The notes: generated by a model from the letters alone, not told the origin. A stretch of 46,655 nt of DNA from Spyradenecus sp045634445 (GCA_045634445.1 JAZRAG010000117.1:1-46655); one strand, 5' to 3'; positions 35,195 through 44,487 are shown, numbered from the stretch's first letter. Program-made: numbers and translations.

Positions 35195-36046
35195 ATGATA
35201 ACGAAGTTCTCTTGGGAAACCATTTTTAGACTCGCGGTGCTCGCATGGGTGGCTGCAGTGGTAGGGTGCGCCTTTTTACCACTACCCTTGGTGGTGCGTT
35301 TGGCAATCATTGCAGTATTAACGATTGGCGCAATTGCCTTTTCTGCGCAGCGAACATGGTGGCGCAAGCGCGTGTCTGCGAAATTACCCGTCTTTTTGAT
35401 GTTGCACGCCGTTTCTGACGATGTGCAAGATGAGGTCTGTCCTAATAACACCATTCGTCCAGCGGAATTAGAGCGTTTGATTGTTGATTTAAAGACGGCT
35501 GGATATGTCTTTCAGACTGCGACCGAGGCTGCAAGTGCGCCGATGCCGCGAAGCATGGTGATGACCTTTGATGACGGGTTTGTTGATAATTACACCGATC
35601 TCTTCCCAATTTTGAAGCGTCACAATGTGAAAGCAACCTGCTTTATTACCAATCGCGGCGAAACAGATGCGCACTTCCTCACGCCGGCACAAGTGCGCGA
35701 GATGCACGCTTCTGGACTCGTTGAATTCGGAGGCCACACGGCAGAGCACACCGTTTTAGATGGCTTAACGCCCGAAGCCTCAGACGAAGCGATTCGCAAG
35801 AATGTTGAGTGGTTAACAGATGTCTTAGGGTGCGCACCCCAAAGCTTCGCCTACCCTTGCGGAGGTTATAACGACACTGTCGTCGCGCAAGTTCAGGCAG
35901 CGGGCTATACATATGCCTTTACGATGCACAAACGCATGCGTCCCGTTGCGAAAGCGCCTCTTCTGATTCATCGTCAGATTATTCCGCGCGGCAAAACCCC
36001 TTTACAAAACTATCTCCTCGCCACCCGCGGTTACTGCCGCCTCTAA
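35195..36046 (+). CDS. Membrane-anchored polysaccharide deacetylase (NodB fold)
   Basis: This 283-residue protein has two hydrophobic segments (about 10-31 and 33-50), then a NodB-type carbohydrate esterase domain. The catalytic motifs are intact: TFDDGF with Asp126-Asp127, GHTAEHTVL with the metal ligands His181 and His185, and AYPCGGYND. Such enzymes use a divalent metal to remove N- or O-acetyl groups from peptidoglycan, chitin-like glycans or other polysaccharides. The anchor suggests work at the outer face of the inner membrane, although orientation was not tested. The substrate is unknown. AAGGTGG 7 nt upstream supports the start. It is the first gene of a rightward run that ends with phoR. 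Confidence 0.88.
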   Translation: MITKFSWETIFRLAVLAWVAAVVGCAFLPLPLVVRLAIIAVLTIGAIAFSAQRTWWRKRVSAKLPVFLMLHAVSDDVQDEVCPNNTIRPAELERLIVDLKTAGYVFQTATEAASAPMPRSMVMTFDDGFVDNYTDLFPILKRHNVKATCFITNRGETDAHFLTPAQVREMHASGLVEFGGHTAEHTVLDGLTPEASDEAIRKNVEWLTDVLGCAPQSFAYPCGGYNDTVVAQVQAAGYTYAFTMHKRMRPVAKAPLLIHRQIIPRGKTPLQNYLLATRGYCRL

Positions 36047-36120
36047 GACGAGCGGATTTCGGTTTCATTTTTAACGCTTCTCACAAACTTTTAAAACTTC
36101 ACATCTTTAGAAAGGTAATT

Positions 36121-36576
36121 ATGATGAAAAAGATTCTTTCGTTTTTGGCTTTTGGGGCACTCTTGGCTGGGTGCGTTGAGGTTTCTTCGCGTCAGTTGGT
36201 TTTGCCTGAGGGTGATTTGTTGTCAACGCATGAAACAAAGGCGCGTTTTGAAGGCTTGAAGGAGGTGCCGTGCCAACATCTCACGGCTGATTGCCCCGAT
36301 GCTTGCGAACATGGTGGCGTGTATGCTGTTTTCTCGATTGTGGAATACGTTGAATACAAGGCACTTTCGGATATGGGCGACCCCAAGCAGGATACGTTTG
36401 CAGTGCGCGTAAAGCTTCGTAATGGTAAGCCTGCTCCCGAAACGGCATCTGCTGTGCGTTTGGTGATTCAGAATCTTGACGTTGGCCAGACGGTGAATTT
36501 GGACTGGGTGCACATTTACTGCATCACGGAAACGGCAAATTATCCCGAACGTATCATTACGCGCTTAGCGGAATAA
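36121..36576 (+). CDS. Small predicted lipoprotein of unknown function
   Basis: The 151-residue product starts with a lipoprotein signal peptide: MMKKILSFLAFGALLAGC, with the lipobox LAGC and the lipidated cysteine at 18. The mature part has four further cysteines, three of them close together (CQHLTADCPDAC), which could form disulfides. I recognise no domain; the C-terminal half looks like a small beta fold. AAAGG lies 5 nt before the start. It ends 4 nt before lpxB, so the two are almost certainly co-transcribed, which hints at an outer-membrane or LPS-related role. That link is inference from position only. Confidence 0.75.
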   Translation: MMKKILSFLAFGALLAGCVEVSSRQLVLPEGDLLSTHETKARFEGLKEVPCQHLTADCPDACEHGGVYAVFSIVEYVEYKALSDMGDPKQDTFAVRVKLRNGKPAPETASAVRLVIQNLDVGQTVNLDWVHIYCITETANYPERIITRLAE

Positions 36577-36580
36577 TCTC

Positions 36581-37744
36581 ATGAATACGACCGAACCTTT
36601 GAAGGTAATGATTGCCGCCGGAGAGGTCTCTGGCGACATGTATGGTGGTGCATTGATTCGGGCTTTGCGTGAGCAATTTCCCAATCGCGCATTAGATGTG
36701 CGCGGCATGGGCGGCGATGCAATGGCTGCCGAAGGCGCAAAGATTCTGCATCATACCGATGCTTTAGGCGCGATGGGATTGGGCGAAGTGCTCGCGAAAT
36801 TGCGTTATTTTAAGCAGGTTATGAAGGATATGGTGAACTTGGCAGCCACATGGAAGCCAGACGTCCTCATTACGTTGGACTACTATTCCTTCAATATCGC
36901 ACTCGCTGAAAAGGTGAAGGCCTTGGGCGTGCGCACGGTGCATTACATCTCACCGAAGGTGTGGGTATGGCGAAGTGGCCGCATTTATCGCATGGCAAAG
37001 GCATACGACTTGCTGCTCTGCATCTTCCCCTTTGAACCAGCTCTTTATGAACCTGCAGGTCTGCGCGCAATCTATGTGGGTCATCCGCTCGTGGAACAGG
37101 CCACTGCCACGCGCGCTGAAGCAGATCCGAAATTGCCGTGGGATGCAGGCGAACGCATTGCCCTCTTGCCAGGATCGCGTTCGGCAGAGATTCGCTCGAT
37201 TTTGCCCACCTTCCTCAAGGCCGCGTGTGAAATTGAAGCCGCGCAGAATGGGAATTGTTCCTTCATTATTCCTGTGCCCACGCCAAAGATGCGTATTGAA
37301 GTGGAGCGCGTCCTTCTCAAGCATGCTTGCCCGCGACATTTGGCGGTGATTGACGGCAATGCGCGCCACGTGATGCGTCAGGCAAAGGCCGCAATGATTG
37401 CCAGCGGCACGGCTACGCTTGAAGCGTGTCTGATGAATTGCCCCACGGTTTTGGCCTATCACGTGAACATCATCACAGAATTGATGGCGCGAATTTTGTT
37501 GCGCGCATCTTTCCGTTTTGCGGGTTTGGTGAACATTATTGCTGGTAAGGGCGTGATGACAGAATTGCTGCAACGCGATTTTACGGCGCACAACACCGCC
37601 AAGCATCTCTTGCCCTACTTGAGCGACACGCCTGAACGTCAGGCCATTTTGGATGCGTATGCTGACGTGCGCGCCCAACTCGGCGAACCTGGCGCTACGG
37701 AACGCACCGCAAAGGCAATCGCTGACTTACTTTTGAATCGTTAA
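36581..37744 (+). CDS. lpxB: Lipid-A-disaccharide synthase
   Basis: LpxB is a GT19 glycosyltransferase at the inner face of the inner membrane. It joins UDP-2,3-diacylglucosamine and lipid X into the lipid A disaccharide. The family sequence is clear: MIAAGEVSGDMYGGALIRAL at the N-terminus, GMGGDAM, GLGEVLAKL, LDYYSFNIALA, HYISPKVWVWR, CIFPFEP, YVGHPL, LLPGSRSAEI and ASGTATLEACLMNCPTV. The length of 387 is normal. Its presence implies an LPS outer membrane. It follows the lipoprotein gene after 4 nt and precedes era by 13 nt. No other lpx genes are in the window. Confidence 0.96.
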   Translation: MNTTEPLKVMIAAGEVSGDMYGGALIRALREQFPNRALDVRGMGGDAMAAEGAKILHHTDALGAMGLGEVLAKLRYFKQVMKDMVNLAATWKPDVLITLDYYSFNIALAEKVKALGVRTVHYISPKVWVWRSGRIYRMAKAYDLLLCIFPFEPALYEPAGLRAIYVGHPLVEQATATRAEADPKLPWDAGERIALLPGSRSAEIRSILPTFLKAACEIEAAQNGNCSFIIPVPTPKMRIEVERVLLKHACPRHLAVIDGNARHVMRQAKAAMIASGTATLEACLMNCPTVLAYHVNIITELMARILLRASFRFAGLVNIIAGKGVMTELLQRDFTAHNTAKHLLPYLSDTPERQAILDAYADVRAQLGEPGATERTAKAIADLLLNR

Positions 37745-37757
37745 TAGGGTTAACCTA

Positions 37758-38687
37758 ATGGAAAAGCAACTTCAATGTGTACGTGCGGCGATGGTCGCAG
37801 TGGTAGGACGAACCAATTCGGGTAAGTCCACGCTTGTGAATCGTCTCGTGGGTGAAAAAGTTTCCATCGTTTCTGGCATGGAGCAGACCACGCGCAATCG
37901 TATCCGCGGCATTTTGACTGAATCTCGCGGTCAATTGGTCTTTTTGGACACGCCTGGCGCACACAAGGCCGAAAACGAACTCGGCACATTGATGAACAAA
38001 ATGTCGCGCACAGCGGGTGAAAACGCCGATATCTTGTTGGTCGTTTTTGACGGCGCATCGCCCGTACGCATGGAAGACGAGGGATGGATGAGCCGCGCAC
38101 TCTTTGCAGAAATCCCCACCTTCTTCATCCTAAACAAGGCCGATGCAAGCGATTACAATCCCATTGCCTTTAAGGACGCGTGGGCACGTTTGCAAGAAAC
38201 CAAAGGCGCCACGCGCAAAATCCCGTGGTTGGAACTCTCCGCTGGAGAAGGTGCAGGATGCGATGTGCTCTTAGATGCGCTCTTTGATCTCGCACCCGAA
38301 GTGCCTGAATTGCTCTTCCCCGAAGACATTGTCTCCGATTTCCCGCGCAAATTAGCCATCGCAGACATCCTGCGTGAGAAGTTGATTCGCAAGCTTTACC
38401 AAGAGGTGCCGCACGAATTGGGTGTGCGCATTGACACGATTGAAGAGCTTCCAGACAACACTTGGACTGTCAATGCTACCATTTTGGTGAACCGCCCCTC
38501 GCAAAAAGGCATGGTGATCGGCAATAAAGGCCGCACCCTTCGCGCAATGCGCCGCGCTGCAGAGCCCGAAATTGCTGAAGCCTACGGCTTAGATGGATGC
38601 AAAATCGTGCCATTTGTGCGCGTTGAACCCAAGTGGTTTAAGAACCATTTCATCCTTAAGGAACTCGGCTACGTTGGCCATTCGTAA
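37758..38687 (+). CDS. era: GTPase Era
   Basis: Era is an essential GTPase that binds the 3' end of 16S rRNA during 30S maturation. The 309-residue protein has the G1 motif GRTNSGKST (about 17-25), a threonine-containing switch I (EQTTRNRIRG), G3 DTPGAH and G4 NKAD. The C-terminal KH RNA-binding domain contains MVIGNKGRTLRAM. Length and order are standard. AGGG stands before the start. It sits in the lpxB-era-sppA-tlyA run, so an envelope gene and ribosome-assembly genes share one transcript. Confidence 0.97.
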   Translation: MEKQLQCVRAAMVAVVGRTNSGKSTLVNRLVGEKVSIVSGMEQTTRNRIRGILTESRGQLVFLDTPGAHKAENELGTLMNKMSRTAGENADILLVVFDGASPVRMEDEGWMSRALFAEIPTFFILNKADASDYNPIAFKDAWARLQETKGATRKIPWLELSAGEGAGCDVLLDALFDLAPEVPELLFPEDIVSDFPRKLAIADILREKLIRKLYQEVPHELGVRIDTIEELPDNTWTVNATILVNRPSQKGMVIGNKGRTLRAMRRAAEPEIAEAYGLDGCKIVPFVRVEPKWFKNHFILKELGYVGHS

Positions 38688-38740
38688 GTCGCTTTTTAAC
38701 ACACTTTTTCACGTCTCACAATCCAGAAAGAAGGTTTACC

Positions 38741-39802
38741 ATGGAAGATCCCGCTTACGTCACCGCTCAACCTGTCCCGCTTGTTTATGAGAAACCGAAA
38801 AAGCGTGGCTTGGGATGCTTTTTGGGCTTTGGATTAGGTTGCTTTGCGAGCATTTTGCTCTTCTTTGGCGTCCCCGTTTTGATGGTCTTCCTGCTTGGTA
38901 AAGTTGTAACCACCGAAGTAAAGACGCAATATGAAAGCTTGATGGCTGAGGCGGCAAACCTCACCCAACAGGTGGATGAAGGCAAAATCCCCGTCTTACG
39001 TCTCGAGCTCAATGGCGTCATTACTGGCGAATGGGAAAGCCCTTGGTACACCGATCCCACAAGCGATGCTGCCGTTTTGGATGCGATTCGCGCTGCATCC
39101 GCAAATGAAGACATTAAGGGAATTCTTTTGGTTGTGAACTCCCCTGGCGGTTCTGTTACCGCAAGCGATAATCTTTACCACGCTTTGGAAGTCTTTAAGC
39201 AGAGCCAACCTGGGCGCAAGGTCATCGTGACCGCAGGCGACGTTCTCGCTTCTGGCGCCTACTATTTCGCAATGCAAGCCGACTGGATTCGCGTGCAACC
39301 CACCACCGTGATTGGCTCCATCGGCGTGATTATGCCTGGCATCAATCTCTTTGGTCTCGCCACGGGCATCGGTATAAGCGACAACTCCATCGCTTCGGGC
39401 GCATCTAAGGATATCGGCAACCCGCTTAAGCCCGTCAATCCCGCACACAATGCTGTTTTACAGACCATCGTTGACGGCCTCTACGCACGCTTCGTTGAAA
39501 TCGTAGCCAAGGGCCGCAAGATGCAGACAGAAGACGTGAAGAAGATTGCAGACGGTCGTGTCTTCACCGCCACGGATGCATTGAACTTGCGCTTGGTGGA
39601 CGACATCGGCTACGAAGACACGCTTGACCCGCGCATTGCAGAACTCTTCGGTTGCAACATTGAAGACCTCTATCTCTACGAAAACGAAGATGAGGCCACG
39701 CCTTTCAAGGCCTTCTTTAGCGCATTTCCAAAAGCAATCGGCAAATCCTTTACCGAAGCCGTGATGCGCCAGGATTCGACTGTCCCGCAATATCGTTGGT
39801 AA
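38741..39802 (+). CDS. sppA: Signal peptide peptidase SppA (short form)
   Basis: This 353-residue membrane serine peptidase belongs to family S49 and degrades leftover signal peptides. A cytoplasmic N-terminus with basic residues precedes one membrane span (about 26-53); the protease domain would lie outside. The motifs are VVNSPGGSVTASD, then the nucleophile in DVLASGAYYF (Ser171), IGSIGVIM, and the general base in SGASKDIGNP (Lys223). The 52-residue gap between Ser and Lys equals that of the short Bacillus-type SppA, so this is the single-domain form and not the 67-kDa E. coli type. AAGG before the start supports ATG 38741. tlyA follows after 3 nt. Confidence 0.94.
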   Translation: MEDPAYVTAQPVPLVYEKPKKRGLGCFLGFGLGCFASILLFFGVPVLMVFLLGKVVTTEVKTQYESLMAEAANLTQQVDEGKIPVLRLELNGVITGEWESPWYTDPTSDAAVLDAIRAASANEDIKGILLVVNSPGGSVTASDNLYHALEVFKQSQPGRKVIVTAGDVLASGAYYFAMQADWIRVQPTTVIGSIGVIMPGINLFGLATGIGISDNSIASGASKDIGNPLKPVNPAHNAVLQTIVDGLYARFVEIVAKGRKMQTEDVKKIADGRVFTATDALNLRLVDDIGYEDTLDPRIAELFGCNIEDLYLYENEDEATPFKAFFSAFPKAIGKSFTEAVMRQDSTVPQYRW

Positions 39803-39805
39803 TCT

Positions 39806-40555
39806 ATGGCAAAAGTACGACTTGACCAACTTCTCGTTCGCCGCGGCCTCACCGAGTCTCGCGAAATGGCCCAACGTCTTATTATGGCTGGCGAAGTCTT
39901 TGTCGCAGGACAAAAGGCAACAAAAGCTGGGCATACCTATGCAGAGGACGTGGAGGTTACGCTCGCTGCCAAGCCTCGATTCGTTTCGCGTGGCGGTGAA
40001 AAACTGCAAGGCGCCTTTGACGTCTTCCCTTTAGATGTGACAGAACAATGCTGTTTAGACGTAGGCTCTAGTACGGGCGGCTTTACTGACTGCTTGCTCC
40101 AACATGGTGCACGACGAGTCTTGGCCGTAGACGTCGGCACTAATCAACTGCATTATCGTCTGCGCACTGACCCACGTGTGTGGAGTAAAGAGCAGTTTAA
40201 TGCGCGCTATCTCACGCCGGCAGACCTTCCAGAAGAGCCCACTTTTGGCGTGACTGACGTATCATTCATCTCCCTAAAGCTCATCTTGCCGCCAATGGTC
40301 GCATGTTTAGCGCCTGGAAGCCAAATTATTTCGTTGATTAAGCCCCAGTTTGAAGCAGGCCGTAAAGACGTGCCACAGGGCGTGGTTCGTGACGAAGCGG
40401 TGCGCCAACGCGTGGTTGAAGAAATTCGCACCTTTGGTACAGAAGTCCTAAAAATGGAATGGCTTGGATGTGAACGCTCTCCACTCTTAGGGCCTGAAGG
40501 AAACGTTGAATTTCTCGCTTGGTGGCGCACCCCCACCGAAAGGATTTCCGAATGA
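39806..40555 (+). CDS. tlyA: TlyA-family rRNA 2'-O-methyltransferase
   Basis: The 249-residue protein joins an N-terminal S4 RNA-binding domain (about 1-60, RLDQLLVRRGLTESREMAQR) to an FtsJ/RrmJ methyltransferase domain. The SAM-binding motif is CLDVGSSTGGFTDCLLQHGA. Catalytic-type residues appear in RGGEKL, VTDVSFISL and LIKPQFE. TlyA enzymes add 2'-O-methyl groups to cytidines in 16S and/or 23S rRNA; older annotations call them hemolysins. Which rRNA is modified here is not readable. It begins 3 nt after sppA, and its stop overlaps the porin start (ATGA), so translation is coupled on both sides. Confidence 0.93.
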   Translation: MAKVRLDQLLVRRGLTESREMAQRLIMAGEVFVAGQKATKAGHTYAEDVEVTLAAKPRFVSRGGEKLQGAFDVFPLDVTEQCCLDVGSSTGGFTDCLLQHGARRVLAVDVGTNQLHYRLRTDPRVWSKEQFNARYLTPADLPEEPTFGVTDVSFISLKLILPPMVACLAPGSQIISLIKPQFEAGRKDVPQGVVRDEAVRQRVVEEIRTFGTEVLKMEWLGCERSPLLGPEGNVEFLAWWRTPTERISE

Positions 40556-41913
40556 AGCCATTCTTTAGCACATTAGCGCTTTCGTTGATGTTGGCATTGC
40601 CTTTCACGGGAAAGGCGGCCACCTCTGTCCAATTGCAAGACCCAGAATCCACTGTATGGGATGCAGGTTTAGATTTGCGTTTGCGTTGGGCAGGGTCCGA
40701 CAACTTCCCGAATACCTCTCACGGCGAAGCGCATAGCAATGACTACTTCCGCATCCGCACACGCTTGTGGGGCAAGGTCACGACCGAACGCATCGACGGT
40801 TATTTGCGCATCACAAACGAATTTCGTCACTACCGTTCGCCGCACACAGAAAAAGGCCGTCAACGTTTTCCTGACGTGACGCTCATTGACAACTTGTACC
40901 TCACCTTCAAGGATGTCGGTGATCTCGTTGATGTTAAGATTGGCCGTCAGGATTTGAAATTCGGTAAAGGCCGTATTATTAGCGAAGGTACGCCATGTGA
41001 TGGTTCGCGCACAACCTACTTTGATGCGGTTCGCTTAACCTTCAAATTCCACGAAAAGCGCACCTTAGACGCCTTCGCACTCTACATCGCCCGTGAAGAC
41101 TGGATGCCGACATTGGGTCGTCGCCACGATGCGCGTAGTAAGAACAAGAAGAGCTACCACGAAGATATCACCGGTTACAATCAAAACGAATATGGCGCAG
41201 GCCTCTACTACCAAGACCGCTCTGTTGCTGAATTTGGTTGGGATTTGTACTATGTCTTCAAGGGTGAAGAAGGAAGCAAGTCCACAGTTTTGGGTGAAGA
41301 AGATCCCTATCATACACATACTGTGGGCACACGCCTTTTACCTCGCTTTACGGAAACCCTTTCTGGCGAAGTTGAACTCGCACTCCAAGCGGGTGATGAC
41401 CAGTTGTTTGCAGGCATGGCTTATTCGGGCATAACGTATGCTCCCAAGCATCAATTGAAGCCGACCTTTACCTTGGCCGCGCTTTATCTCAGCGGTGATC
41501 GCGGCGCAGGTCGCGGTAAACACGCGTGGCATTCTGTCTTTAACCGTGACACGGCGCTCGGTGATATGGTTGGCGCGATGTACAACAAGTATGACCACAC
41601 CAACTTGCTTTATCCGCACCTTTCCATCGGCCTCGTGCCTACTGAAGGCCATAGCCTCTTAATGACCACAGGTCCGCTCTTCGCGCCTGTTGAAGAAAGC
41701 GACCCTGCAGGTGGCAATTACGGCCATTTCCGCGGTTATCACTTCCGTACGTACTACATCATCAACATCGGCAAATTCCTTGCTGAAGACACGATTTTTG
41801 AAGACATCCAATTCCGCATGTTAGGCGAATTGATGACCAAGGGTGATTACTACCGCGAAGGCCAGGATAACATTGGTTACTACGCAGAAGTTCAGTTAAC
41901 TTGCGCCTTCTAA
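40552..41913 (+). CDS. Alginate-export-type outer-membrane porin
   Basis: The 453-residue product has a signal peptide (MKPFFSTLALSLMLALPFTG, cleavage near 22), then strongly amphipathic beta strands expected to form a large barrel. Segments such as DLRLRWAG, DYFRIRTRLWGKV, LIDNLYLTFKDVGDLVDVKI and GRQDLKFGKGRIISEGTP match the alginate-export (AlgE-like) porin family, which includes many porins unrelated to alginate. The protein ends in an aromatic-rich strand (YAEVQLTCAF) with a final Phe, the usual barrel-assembly signal. ATG 40552 overlaps the tlyA stop; starting further upstream would spoil the signal peptide. A PhoB/PhoR-like pair follows after 27 nt, so the porin may belong to its regulon. 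The substrate is unknown. Confidence 0.82.
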   Translation: MKPFFSTLALSLMLALPFTGKAATSVQLQDPESTVWDAGLDLRLRWAGSDNFPNTSHGEAHSNDYFRIRTRLWGKVTTERIDGYLRITNEFRHYRSPHTEKGRQRFPDVTLIDNLYLTFKDVGDLVDVKIGRQDLKFGKGRIISEGTPCDGSRTTYFDAVRLTFKFHEKRTLDAFALYIAREDWMPTLGRRHDARSKNKKSYHEDITGYNQNEYGAGLYYQDRSVAEFGWDLYYVFKGEEGSKSTVLGEEDPYHTHTVGTRLLPRFTETLSGEVELALQAGDDQLFAGMAYSGITYAPKHQLKPTFTLAALYLSGDRGAGRGKHAWHSVFNRDTALGDMVGAMYNKYDHTNLLYPHLSIGLVPTEGHSLLMTTGPLFAPVEESDPAGGNYGHFRGYHFRTYYIINIGKFLAEDTIFEDIQFRMLGELMTKGDYYREGQDNIGYYAEVQLTCAF

Positions 41914-41940
41914 ACCACGTATCACGAAAGCGTTTTCCTT

Positions 41941-42618
41941 ATGAACGATGTCATTTTGGTTGTAGAGGATGAAGAAGCGATTCGCACCATCATTACGTTG
42001 AATCTGCAGGCTGCAGGTTACACCGTAGAAGAAGCCTCTGATGGCACGATGGCATTGGAGAAAATCAAGAAGGTGAAGCCGAGTTTGGTTTTGCTGGATT
42101 GGATGTTGCCTGGCCTCAACGGCATTGATGTCTTACGCCACATAAAAGCCGACCCTGCATTAACGACAATCCCTGTCATTATGCTCACGGCCAAGAGCGA
42201 AGAGAACGACATCGTCCTTGGCCTTGAGATGGGCGCGACAGACTACGTCACAAAACCCTTCAGCAACAAGGTGCTGATTGCTCGTATTCGCGCGATTCTC
42301 CGCAGAGGCGATGCCGCAGAACCCGAGACGAATATTCGCTACGTAGGCCTTACGTTAATCCCTAGTCAACGTCGCGCAGAATTAGAGGGCGTAGAACTCT
42401 CGCTTACCGCTGGCGAATTTGACCTCCTTGCGCTTCTCAGCGCTCGCCCAGGACACGTGTACACGCGTTCGCAAATCGTAGCGCGCATCAAGGGCGAGGG
42501 ATATCCCGTGACAGATCGTGCTGTGGACGTGCAAATCGTGGCCTTACGTCGCAAACTCGGCACCTTTGGCGAACGTCTTGAAACGGTTCGCGGTGTTGGC
42601 TATCGTATGCGAGGCTAA
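41941..42618 (+). CDS. phoB: OmpR/PhoB-family response regulator
   Basis: This 225-residue regulator has an N-terminal receiver domain with the acidic pocket (LVVEDEEA), the phosphoacceptor Asp53 in LLDWMLPGLNG, the switch threonine in MLTAKSEE and the lysine in YVTKPFSN. The C-terminal OmpR-type winged helix ends EGYPVTDRAVDVQIVALRRK, then GVGYRMRG. Of the family it looks most like PhoB, which answers phosphate starvation, but no pst or pho box is visible and another signal is possible. The site before the ATG has no good Shine-Dalgarno sequence, so it may be translated by coupling to the porin gene 27 nt upstream. phoR follows after 28 nt. Confidence 0.87.
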   Translation: MNDVILVVEDEEAIRTIITLNLQAAGYTVEEASDGTMALEKIKKVKPSLVLLDWMLPGLNGIDVLRHIKADPALTTIPVIMLTAKSEENDIVLGLEMGATDYVTKPFSNKVLIARIRAILRRGDAAEPETNIRYVGLTLIPSQRRAELEGVELSLTAGEFDLLALLSARPGHVYTRSQIVARIKGEGYPVTDRAVDVQIVALRRKLGTFGERLETVRGVGYRMRG

Positions 42619-42646
42619 GATGCACGCTTAAGACGGAGCATCGGGC

Positions 42647-44389
42647 ATGAAATTTAGAAGACGCGACTTTGAGTTTTTACTCGTCCCTCTCACCATCTTA
42701 GCGGTGGTGGCGGTGGCGGTCATCTTGCTGCTCTTTCAGTTCCGCTCCTTTGAACACTCCTACATGCGCGAAGCGCGTGAATCGCTCTCTCAGCAGACGC
42801 AGTTTATCTCGCGTGTGCTATTACCTGACTTACAGGAAGAAAACACCGAGGCGGTTTCACACTACTTCCGCGTCTTCTATGGAAAACCCTTCCGCATTAC
42901 AGTTATTTCTAAGAATGGCGTAGTCGTTGCCGATTCAGACGTTGACGCGACGCAAATGGAGAACCATGCCAATCGTCCCGAATTTAAGAGCCCAAATAAC
43001 GAACAGTTCTTTGAGCGTTATTCTGAGACGATGAAAAAGCACCTGCTTTACTACATGATTCGCTTGCCAGAAGGATGGATTATTCGCGCATCAATGCCGA
43101 TTGATGTCCTTGAAGCGGCAATCCAAGATGTTCAGGAAACTGCCTTTTTAGCGATTGGGCTTGGCGCGCTTTTAGCGGCCTCCATCGCAGTCTACCTCTT
43201 CTTACGCGTGGCACCGCATTTCAATGCCTTACAAGCGGCCGCTTCGGCCATCGCAAGTGGTGACCTTAGCGCAATCATTCCGCGTCCTAAAAGCGGCCTT
43301 TTACGCGAACTTTCTGCCGCGTTAAGCGCGATGTCTAAGCAGTTGAAGGCGCGCATTCATGAACTTGACCGCGAACGTAATGAATTCGACACGCTCTTCA
43401 ATACGCTTCGCGAACCGCTCCTCTTGCTCGCGCGTAGCGGCGAAGTCCTCTCTGCAAATCGCGCTGCAGAACGTCTTTATGGCGCGGCAATCCGTGATGG
43501 CATCTTTTGTTTGGATGAGCGCATTAGCCCTGAATTAAGCGAATACGTGCGCACGGCATTCACGGCTACCGAACTTCACGGTCGCGAAGTCTCCTTTGAT
43601 GACCGCGGCGTGCAACGTTCGCTTTTGGCGCGTGCGGTGAAGATGGAGCACCGTGGTGCGTTGTGCCTACTCTTGCTCTTAACCGACCTCACAGACTTGC
43701 GCAAACTCGAAGGCTTCCGAACAGACTTCGTGGCAAACGTTTCACACGAAATTAAGACGCCGCTAACAGCTATTGTTTCTACGGTAGAAACGCTCACAGA
43801 TATGCCGTTAAACGAGGCAGGGCGCGCGAAGTGTCTTGAGATCTTAAATCGCCAGGCCCGCCGACTGAATGTGTTGGTGACCGACATCTTATCGCTCGCT
43901 GCGATTGAACGCCGCCAAAGCGCACGAAAGCGCGACTTCACAACGTTGCGTTTAGATGCTGTGGTACGCGACTCTGTAATGCTCTGCCAAGATGATGCTG
44001 AGCGGGCGCAGATTGCGCTTAGTGCGAATCAACCCCTTCCTGAAATCTCCCTTCGCGGCGATGCGCAGTTGCTTGAACAAGCCATCATCAACCTCATTAC
44101 GAATGCAATTCGTTACTCTGGCTCGACAACGATTCACGTTTCGCTTTCACGCACAGCCCATCATGCAGCCATTACTGTGACAGACTACGGGTGTGGCATT
44201 GCCGAGGAACATTTACCGCGCCTCTTTGAACGTTTCTATCGTGTGGATCGTGACCGTTCACGCGAACGTGGCGGCACGGGTCTGGGCCTTGCGATTGTGA
44301 AGCACATTACCCTTCTTCACCGTGGTCGCGTCGCAGTGCATTCTACCCTTGGTAAAGGGACCACTTTTACGCTCACCTTCCCGCTCTAA
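42647..44389 (+). CDS. phoR: PhoR-like sensor histidine kinase
   Basis: The 580-residue kinase has a first membrane span (about 10-31) and an extracytoplasmic sensor region of about 130 residues, with a second span at about 164-187. A HAMP-like linker (about 192-238) and a PAS-like domain (about 242-345) come next. The HisKA domain carries His367 in VANVSHEIKTPLTAIVS, followed by the ATPase domain with NLITNAIRYSG, DYGCGIAEEHLPRLFERFYR and GGTGLGLAIVKH. The order is that of PhoR with a periplasmic loop, as in Bacillus, unlike E. coli PhoR. It should phosphorylate the regulator encoded just upstream. GGAGC 9 nt before the ATG supports the start. A terminator follows at 44415-44454, closing the run that begins at 35195. 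Confidence 0.9.
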   Translation: MKFRRRDFEFLLVPLTILAVVAVAVILLLFQFRSFEHSYMREARESLSQQTQFISRVLLPDLQEENTEAVSHYFRVFYGKPFRITVISKNGVVVADSDVDATQMENHANRPEFKSPNNEQFFERYSETMKKHLLYYMIRLPEGWIIRASMPIDVLEAAIQDVQETAFLAIGLGALLAASIAVYLFLRVAPHFNALQAAASAIASGDLSAIIPRPKSGLLRELSAALSAMSKQLKARIHELDRERNEFDTLFNTLREPLLLLARSGEVLSANRAAERLYGAAIRDGIFCLDERISPELSEYVRTAFTATELHGREVSFDDRGVQRSLLARAVKMEHRGALCLLLLLTDLTDLRKLEGFRTDFVANVSHEIKTPLTAIVSTVETLTDMPLNEAGRAKCLEILNRQARRLNVLVTDILSLAAIERRQSARKRDFTTLRLDAVVRDSVMLCQDDAERAQIALSANQPLPEISLRGDAQLLEQAIINLITNAIRYSGSTTIHVSLSRTAHHAAITVTDYGCGIAEEHLPRLFERFYRVDRDRSRERGGTGLGLAIVKHITLLHRGRVAVHSTLGKGTTFTLTFPL

Positions 44390-44414
44390 TTCCGCATTCG
44401 CGTAGCGATCTTAC

Positions 44415-44454
44415 AAAAAGCAGGTGAAGTTTCTCCCACTTTCGGTGCTTTTTT
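44415..44454 (+). terminator. Probable intrinsic terminator of phoR
   Basis: AAAAAGCA (from 44415) pairs with TGCTTTTT, with a partly paired interior (GAAGT with ACTTTC). T residues continue to 44454. The stem has an internal loop, so it is weaker than the others in this window. Confidence 0.65.
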
Positions 44455-44487
44455 CCTTAAAAACGCGACTTTTTGAGTTTTTTAGAC

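Noticed and set aside
41941..44389. Firm assignment of the two-component pair to phosphate control
   Set aside because: No pst, phoU or pho box is visible; the symbols reflect sequence type only.
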